A stretch of 64,000 nucleotides of DNA from Pseudomonas fluorescens. Its GTDB lineage: Bacteria > Pseudomonadota > Gammaproteobacteria > Pseudomonadales > Pseudomonadaceae. Shown one piece after another: positions 59,501-64,000 of this stretch; the first letter of the stretch is position 1; the number at the start of each line of letters is the position of its first letter. Below the pieces are notes generated by a model, which saw only the letters and a list, made by a program, of their open reading frames with translations, made no database searches and was not told the origin of the DNA. The stretch spans positions 4,276,501-4,340,500 of the forward strand of contig NZ_CP012830.1 in assembly GCF_001307155.1 (NCBI RefSeq), read 5' to 3'. Made by a program: the position numbers and the translations under genes.

Positions 59501-61313
59501 CGGCGAAGACGTGAACGTGCGCGGCAGCGGGGCGGGTGGTAGTCGCCAGACTTCCGAGACCAGCTCCAAAGCCGTGGTCGGCAGCTATGCCGGCAATCAG
59601 GGCGTGAAGATCGATCTGCGCGGTGATGGCCAGTACGAAGGCAGTCAGTTCAACGGCGGGCAGGGCGGTGTGGCGATCAAGACCGGCGGCAATCTGGCGC
59701 TGAATCAGGCCAATGACCATCAGAGCGGCAACACCTCCAGCCTGCGTGGCGATGGCTCGCTGACGGTCGGCACCAATCCCGGCGCCGAAGGCAGCAACGT
59801 CAATCTGGGCGCCGGTTTCCAACTCGATCACAAGGCCAACCAGACCGACGACAGCCAGGCCCGGGTCGCGAGTATTCAGGGCAAAGGTCCGGTGCAGTTG
59901 AGCAGTGGCGGTGATCAAGTGCTGCAAGGCGCCACCATCGGCACGGTGGTGAACAAGGCGACTGACATCTCGCTGAATTCCGGTGGCAAGCTCGATCTGC
60001 AAGCCGCGACGGACACTCACAGCGCCAATGGCAGCAACCTGGGCGGTGGCCTCAATCTCGGTGGCGGTAAAAGCAGTACCGAGAAAAGCAGCGGCTTGAA
60101 TGGCAACCTGAGTGCCAATTTCAACATCGGCCGGGTCGGCGAAAACAGCCAGAGCCTGAAGGGTGGCAGTCTGAACAGCCAGGGCCCGGTGCTGCTGAGC
60201 AGCGGCTCCAGCGCTGCTGATGCGATCCACCTGCAAGGCACTCAGGTCAGTGCGCCAAGCGTGACCCTTGATGCTCAGCAGGGCGGGATCTATCTGGAGT
60301 CGACGCAATCGACTCAGGCCATCAACAATTGGGGACTGACCCTCGGCGCTGGCGGTAATGCGAGCAAGTCCACACCGTCGGCGACCAACGATCAGGACGT
60401 TGCCAAGAGCGGCCATGGCTTCGACGCGCGAGCGAAAATCGACGTCGACAACCGCAACGGCACCACCCAGAAAAACAGCCACATCCAGGCTGACAGCGTG
60501 GTGCTGAACAGCGCTGGCGACACCCGGTTGGCCGGTGCCCGCATCGACGCCAAACAGGTCAGCGGCCAGGTTGGTGGTGATCTCACGCTCGAAAGTCGTC
60601 AAGACCATGAAAGCAGCGTCAAGGTTGGTATCGATCTGCGTTTGAATGCAGAGAAAAATCAGCCAGGCGCCGTCGGCAAACTGGCCAAGACCACCGGCCC
60701 GCTCAAGGACAAGGTTGAGGGCAAGGCCCAGGAGGCTTTCGACAGCCATCGCGACAAACTGGAAACTGCCGTCGATAAAAGTGTCGAGGGGCTGGCCTCG
60801 GCCAAGGACTCACTGACCCGCAGTGGCAGTTATTCGCTCAACGCGAAAGACTCCGCCGGCAGCAAGGTCGCCGACGCTACCCAAAGCGCGCTGTTCGGCG
60901 ACAAGAGCGGTGCAACCTCGTACACCCCGACGCTGTACCTGGACGTCAGCCACACCAGCAAAAACAGCGTTACCCAGGCGTCCGGCATCAGCGGCAGCCA
61001 AGGCGTCGACCTTCGGGTCGGTGGGGAAACACAACTGACCGGTGCACGGATTTCTGCCAAGGAAGGTTCGGTGGATCTGGGCGGTTCCAGGGTCACCAGT
61101 ACCAGCCTCAGCGGCAGCGACTACCGGGCCGATGTTGGCCTCAATCTGTCCAAGTCTGCGGTCAACCTGGCGACCGGCGCCAAGGACGAACTCACCCAAA
61201 CGCCTGACGCCGCCACGGCCAAGGATCGCAAGTTCAACCTCGGCCCGCTGAGCGCCGGTGGCCATTACGAGACTCAGGTGCTGCAAGCCGGTATCGACGA
61301 GAAAAGCCTCTAA
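56535..61313 (+). CDS. Two-partner secretion exoprotein (filamentous hemagglutinin-type adhesin)
   Basis: This 1592-residue secreted protein has a signal peptide with a charged start (MPIEKFAFHLSPRGKLRWAI...AFAGG) and an N-terminal TPS domain (NGAGLSHNQFLDYNV, NPNGISVNGGSFINT near residues 140-155). A long beta-helix region of hemagglutinin repeats makes up most of the rest (S/T/G/D-rich, LxxxxxIxxxGxxLxxxG pattern). The C-terminus (LGPLSAGGHYETQVLQAGIDEKSL) shows no VENN/ELYN pretoxin motif or toxin domain, and no small immunity gene follows. It is thus probably an adhesin or matrix protein rather than a CDI toxin. A terminator follows the stop. Confidence 0.92.
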   Translation: MPIEKFAFHLSPRGKLRWAIASLFLVAQLPQAFAGGLTVAPGPGGTPQLQNQAGVPIVNIVAPNGAGLSHNQFLDYNVDRQGLVLNNALQAGQSQLAGQLAANPQFQGQAASVILNEVISRNASAVNGAQEIFGRPADYVLANPNGISVNGGSFINTPNANLVVGRPELNDGKLQGLNTRDATGQLQIQGQGLTNREGSINLIAPRIDSQGRIDARDQLNLTAGRNQLDYPSGQVRSVDPAGATQDSRIDASLFGAMQAGRINIVSTAEGAGVRVGPVQVEGHDGVKIQSAGDLQISGQALPNSLDVTRSAVRSSQGDVALRGDKDLTLAAADVSGRNVKLDAGRNLTLSSVEARKLQEKRENWNNNTIGITWETYDRTQTDSDSRQHGSQVVASHTAELKAGASTELKAAKVEAGETLKVDSGADLRLTAAIETRTQTDQGKHRKHLWKADWNNSSEEQRSVTSQLKAGKNIAISSGELLSSQGAELSSKGDIHLAGKQVEIGSASRTQRSSKNGYSGDLVGGGFFGKTGDADQGKTLNQGSKINADGKLIVKADDVRISGSQVRGRTEASVISDKGSLTIDGVQNTSHSNSHDKDSKFFGIAKDESRQNLKGSTTVSSQLSSDSNLALKSAKDIDVVGATVSAGGSLSADATGTLTVSSAQDTSDSSTSSQNRGFDAYARENAPGAGQYRAGIHYEDKQQTTTANDTRQQGSSLTGANVQLAAGGDLILNGAKVKASAGDVSLSGQNVALLAEHDSTSSTTDTTRNAGGFYYTGGLDRAGSGVDFAHGSSQDNTAKTTARTTGVESSGKLQINAGNGTLTTQGAQVAAGSTLQVTAGRVDNQAADNTDSSSHKENNWSVDVGANVEYKGIARPVAKAIEGVAQSKVQQPGLLDNLTQPNVGIDVEVGHSNNSRSEQNSNAVVSQFKGGAVGVQVAGELKDQGSQYRATDGALTIKADSQVATAAANTHSSSEQSVDAKVGVRVYTTTGEDVNVRGSGAGGSRQTSETSSKAVVGSYAGNQGVKIDLRGDGQYEGSQFNGGQGGVAIKTGGNLALNQANDHQSGNTSSLRGDGSLTVGTNPGAEGSNVNLGAGFQLDHKANQTDDSQARVASIQGKGPVQLSSGGDQVLQGATIGTVVNKATDISLNSGGKLDLQAATDTHSANGSNLGGGLNLGGGKSSTEKSSGLNGNLSANFNIGRVGENSQSLKGGSLNSQGPVLLSSGSSAADAIHLQGTQVSAPSVTLDAQQGGIYLESTQSTQAINNWGLTLGAGGNASKSTPSATNDQDVAKSGHGFDARAKIDVDNRNGTTQKNSHIQADSVVLNSAGDTRLAGARIDAKQVSGQVGGDLTLESRQDHESSVKVGIDLRLNAEKNQPGAVGKLAKTTGPLKDKVEGKAQEAFDSHRDKLETAVDKSVEGLASAKDSLTRSGSYSLNAKDSAGSKVADATQSALFGDKSGATSYTPTLYLDVSHTSKNSVTQASGISGSQGVDLRVGGETQLTGARISAKEGSVDLGGSRVTSTSLSGSDYRADVGLNLSKSAVNLATGAKDELTQTPDAATAKDRKFNLGPLSAGGHYETQVLQAGIDEKSL

Positions 61314-61358
61314 ACCGGATCAGGCCGGTGACCGGTATCACTGGCCTGCGCTAACGAC

Positions 61359-61394
61359 AAAGCCCCTCTCCTGGCAACAGGAGGGGGGCTTTGC
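61359..61394 (+). terminator. Intrinsic terminator after the exoprotein gene
   Basis: AAAGCCCCTCTCCTG and CAGGAGGGGGGCTTT form a strong stem around GCAA, with a T-containing tail. It ends the two-partner secretion transcript. Confidence 0.8.
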
Positions 61395-61963
61395 TTTCGA
61401 CTGCGGTAACTAATAAGTTCACTTATTATTTCTGTCGGCTACCTGAACATCATTCAGAAAACAGTGCGTGTTCTCTGTTGAGTGCGGACAAGTCTGTAAC
61501 TCGGTGGATATACTCCGGCGCATCCGAAGAGCGACTCCTTAGTTGGGAGGATATCGCTGATAAAGCACTTTTGTAGTGTTTGTTTGTACGTGCGCCTATC
61601 AGAAATAAGTGTGCTGATGTTTCGTGATGTGTATCAGTGTGTAACCGGTTTTTTGATGGTGAACGCTGTTGGTGACGGCCTGCATGGGTTTCAAGGCAGG
61701 TTTGGTTGCCGGTGGCAGACGTTTTCGGATGAAATAAAGTTGTCATAAGTTGAAATGAATTCTGTCCGGCCAAGTTGGGTAGTCATGCCTCGTCATGGCC
61801 ATTAATGAAAGATCAGGAGCGTCGAAGATGACCGAAGAACCTAGTTGTAACTCTCAATGCCCGAGCACTGCCTTATTGTTGAAGACATTAACTTTAGCCG
61901 TCGCAAACCCTCCTCGTTATAGGCATGAGGAGCATTTGCGTGAACACGTATTCAAGGTCGATC
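61395..61963. other. Intergenic region, no convincing gene
   Basis: The ~570-base gap has several AT-rich stretches (for example 61560-61640) and only short random-looking frames on either strand. The promoter of the next gene must lie here. No repeat or RNA structure was recognised. Confidence 0.45.
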
Positions 61964-62794
61964 ATGCCAAACTACACACCTTGCCGCACCGTCCGGACCG
62001 CCCACTCGAAAATCACTGCGCAGGCCGTTGAGGCCGGTTCATTCACTGCTTTTCTTCAAGATCTGTCTCCCCACAAACGCGGGGTCATGCGACAAAACCT
62101 GGTGTTTGTCGGAGTGGCCGTTGGCGTCTCCCTCCTGCTGACTCTCGCTTCCAAAGCCCACGCCGCCGGCGGCCCCTATGTGGTCGACGACGGTTCGATC
62201 AACGCCCCCGGCGAATGCAACGTCGACGTCTGGTACAAAAGCCAGCGCCACCAACAGTCGAACCATGAAACGGAGCTGTCCCAGGACTGCACGTTCAAGG
62301 CGCTGCCCTCGGTGCAGTTCGGCGCCGCGGTGTCCCACGGCCACGACGATGGCGACAGGGAGACCCAAGTCAGCCCGAAGATCAAGGCACAGGTGTTCAG
62401 CGATGACGAACTGGGGCTGGAAGTGGCCCTTGCCGCAGGCGCGAACTTCGCCCTCAACCGCCGCCACTCCTTCGATGGCGCCGACCTGACCCTGCCCATG
62501 ACGTATCAACCTGTCGAGTCGTTGCGCCTGAACGTCAGCACCGGCTGGACCCATGAATACGACGACGGCAGACAGAAACGCAGCTGGACCTGGGGCACAG
62601 GCGTTGAGTACGCGCTGGCCGAATCCCTGACGCTGATTGCCGAACGCTTCGGCCAGCAGGGTGCAGATCAGGGCTGGCAGGCCGGACCTCGTCTGCATCT
62701 GGGCAAAAAGGTTGATATCGATCTGGTGGTCGGACGCCACCTGAACAACGACCGCGAACGGTGGCTGGCCACCGGTGCCACGCTGCGTTTTTAA
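61964..62794 (+). CDS. Putative outer-membrane beta-barrel protein
   Basis: This is a protein of up to 276 residues. A signal-peptide-like segment (RQNLVFVGVAVGVSLLLTLASKAHA) precedes a mature part of about 205 residues rich in alternating strands: GGPYVVDDGSINAPGECNVDVWYKSQR, VQFGAAVSHGHDDGDRETQVSPKIK and a C-terminal VVGRHLNNDRERWLATGATLRF ending in Phe, as expected for a barrel. Two starts compete: ATG 61964 has AAGG at a good distance, while ATG 62087 puts the signal sequence at the very start but has a poor ribosome site. No named family was recognised; it has the look of uncharacterised transporter-like OMPs. Confidence 0.62.
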   Translation: MPNYTPCRTVRTAHSKITAQAVEAGSFTAFLQDLSPHKRGVMRQNLVFVGVAVGVSLLLTLASKAHAAGGPYVVDDGSINAPGECNVDVWYKSQRHQQSNHETELSQDCTFKALPSVQFGAAVSHGHDDGDRETQVSPKIKAQVFSDDELGLEVALAAGANFALNRRHSFDGADLTLPMTYQPVESLRLNVSTGWTHEYDDGRQKRSWTWGTGVEYALAESLTLIAERFGQQGADQGWQAGPRLHLGKKVDIDLVVGRHLNNDRERWLATGATLRF

Positions 62795-62851
62795 ACAGCC
62801 GGCTGTTCAGTTCACCTCACCCGCCAGTGCATTGTGGCGGGTGATGGTGTG

Positions 62852-62874
62852 AAAGATCGCAGGCTGCGATCTTT
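62852..62874. terminator. Bidirectional terminator between convergent genes
   Basis: AAAGATCGCA (62852-62861) and TGCGATCTTT (62865-62874) pair perfectly around GGC, with T-rich sequence after. A second stem (CACCCGCC...GGCGGGTG, about 62818-62842) precedes it. It separates the barrel gene from the convergent MFS gene. Confidence 0.65.
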
Positions 62875-62886
62875 TGCTTTATTGAT

Positions 62887-64000
62887 TCAAACCTTCAACA
62901 CCTTGCCACCGACCGCCACTGCCAGCAGCAGCACCGCGATCAATCCGAAGGCAAAACTCAAGCTGCTGCCATGGGCGATAAAGCCGATCACCGCAGGCCC
63001 GGCCAGGATTCCCGCATACCCCAATGTCGTGATGGCAGGCACGGCGATGTTTTCCGGCATGACGTTCTGTTTGCCGACAGCGGTGTACAGCACCGGCACG
63101 ATGTTCGAGCACCCGACCCCGACCAGCGCATAACCGATCAGCGCGGCTTCCCAGGCCGGTGCCAAGGTTGCCAGCAGCAAACCGGCAGCCGCGGTCAAAC
63201 CGCCAAACACGATCACGCGCGTGGCCCCCAGCTTATGCACGATGGCATCGCCCATCAGCCGTCCGACCGTCATGGTCAAGGCAAACGCGGCATAGCCCAG
63301 TCCGGCATACGCGGTGTCGAGATCACGCTCTGAGGTCAGGAACACCGCGCTCCAGTCCAGCACCGCGCCTTCGGCCAGGAACACGATAAAGCACAGGCTG
63401 CCGATAAACAGCACCACGCCATGGGGAATGGCGAACGCCGGCCCCGAGCTTTCGCTGCCGTAGGGCAACAGGTGGGGCGCAGCCTTGAGCAACGACACCA
63501 GCAGAAACACGATCACCACCACTGTCGCGCCCAACGGCGAAATGCCCAGGCCGAGCAGCGCGCTGACACCGGCCGCGCCAACGATCCCGCCGAGGCTGAA
63601 CAAGCCGTGAAAGCCCGACATCATGGTCTTGCCGCTGGCGCGCTCGACGATCACCGCTTGCAGGTTTACCGTCGAATCCACCGTGCCCAACCCGGCACCG
63701 AACAGGAACAGCGCAGCGATCAGCAGCGGGATCGACGACACCGTCGCCAGCAGCGGCAGTGCCAGGCAGATCAACAGCGTGCCGCCACTGAGCACCCGTC
63801 GACAGCCGAAGCGCGAGGCCAGCATACCGGCCATCGGCATCGCCAGAATCGAACCGACTCCCAGGCACAGCAACAACAAGCCGAGCGTGCCGTCATCGAG
63901 CCCGGCCCGGGCTTTGGCGTAAGGCACCAGCGGCGCCCATGCGGCGACGCCGAAGCCTGCGATAAAGAAGGCGATGCGCGTCGACATCTGTTCGAGGCGC
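62887..64000 (-). CDS. Major facilitator superfamily transporter (partial at right edge)
   Basis: At least 366 residues with 12 hydrophobic segments form an MFS protein. GLDDGTLGLLLLCLGVGSILAMPMAGMLASRFGCRRVL (motif A region) lies near the start and the second half repeats the fold. The first visible Met at 63987 has no ribosome site and the frame stays open to the window end (codons read R-L-E-Q-M), so the true start is probably just outside. The substrate is unknown; the pattern resembles YbjJ-like MFS proteins. Confidence 0.85.
   Translation of the reverse strand, partial: RLEQMSTRIAFFIAGFGVAAWAPLVPYAKARAGLDDGTLGLLLLCLGVGSILAMPMAGMLASRFGCRRVLSGGTLLICLALPLLATVSSIPLLIAALFLFGAGLGTVDSTVNLQAVIVERASGKTMMSGFHGLFSLGGIVGAAGVSALLGLGISPLGATVVVIVFLLVSLLKAAPHLLPYGSESSGPAFAIPHGVVLFIGSLCFIVFLAEGAVLDWSAVFLTSERDLDTAYAGLGYAAFALTMTVGRLMGDAIVHKLGATRVIVFGGLTAAAGLLLATLAPAWEAALIGYALVGVGCSNIVPVLYTAVGKQNVMPENIAVPAITTLGYAGILAGPAVIGFIAHGSSLSFAFGLIAVLLLAVAVGGKVLKV

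Noticed and set aside
56514..60749. Leftward open frames of about 700 codons opposite the exoprotein gene
   Set aside because: Low-complexity antisense of the hemagglutinin repeats, without signals.
56535..61313. Contact-dependent inhibition (CdiBAI) system
   Set aside because: No pretoxin motif, toxin domain or immunity gene after the exoprotein.
61450..61773. Leftward 107-codon frame
   Set aside because: No ribosome site, no homology seen, AT-rich intergenic background.

Overview
The window comes from a Pseudomonas of the P. fluorescens group (inference). This rests on the GC-rich coding style, the many P. fluorescens-type REP palindromes, and several genus-typical genes: DUF6124, an InhA-type isonitrile hydratase, RsmX-like sRNAs, and a quinohemoprotein amine dehydrogenase (QHNDH) locus beside a phenylacetaldehyde-type aldehyde dehydrogenase. 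Both edges cut through genes: an aldehyde dehydrogenase at the left and an MFS transporter at the right. No rRNA, tRNA, CRISPR array or complete insertion sequence was seen.

Layout. 1-6.2 kb: amine catabolism, with an aldehyde dehydrogenase, a HAD phosphatase and the QHNDH genes qhpA-qhpD-qhpC-qhpB. All thioether cross-link positions are visible in the gamma subunit. 6.3-11.1 kb: a LprI-like protein, a GFA enzyme, two paralogous secreted cysteine-containing proteins and an ADP-ribosylglycohydrolase. 11.2-14.3 kb: an SRPBCC/ArsR pair, two tandem RsmX-like sRNAs, inhA and a GlxA-type regulator with a 21-bp-phased direct repeat at its start. 14.3-19.9 kb: a leftward group with an unusual alpha/beta-hydrolase-like/PEP-synthase-like fusion, a TIGR01777 epimerase, a membrane protein, a BRCT protein and a small unknown.

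20.2-28 kb is the most remarkable part. A DUF6124 gene with a structured leader is followed by a tandem array of about 369-bp units. Each unit joins the 3' end of the DUF6124 gene, a REP pair and the 3' end of the glycoside hydrolase gene that lies kilobases away. Between the last array unit and a distal copy sits a terpene cluster of lower GC: idi, a C-methyltransferase and a class I terpene synthase with a degraded NSE motif. It is flanked by what look like truncated N-termini of two MEP-pathway genes, ispH and dxr. The architecture resembles sodorifen-type (methylated sesquiterpenoid) clusters and looks like an eroded, MEP-boosted version inserted in or rearranged with the array.

28-41 kb: an MFS transporter, a BvgS/EvgS-like hybrid kinase with its LuxR-type regulator and a pseudo-receiver, dkgB, a LysR regulator divergent from pirin and two isochorismatase-like hydrolases, a cyclic-nucleotide-binding MscS-like channel and an AhpD-like protein. 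41.2-51.7 kb: a very GC-rich five-gene unit with overlapping starts, matching E. coli yehI-yehL-yehM-yehP-yehQ (DUF4132, MoxR ATPase, DUF5682, vWA, SWIM). It is a poorly understood vWA-MoxR system, possibly a conflict or chaperone machine. 51.7-54.4 kb: an EmrAB-like efflux pair. 54.7-61.3 kb: a two-partner secretion pair whose large exoprotein shows no CDI toxin end. 62-64 kb: a putative outer-membrane protein and an MFS transporter.
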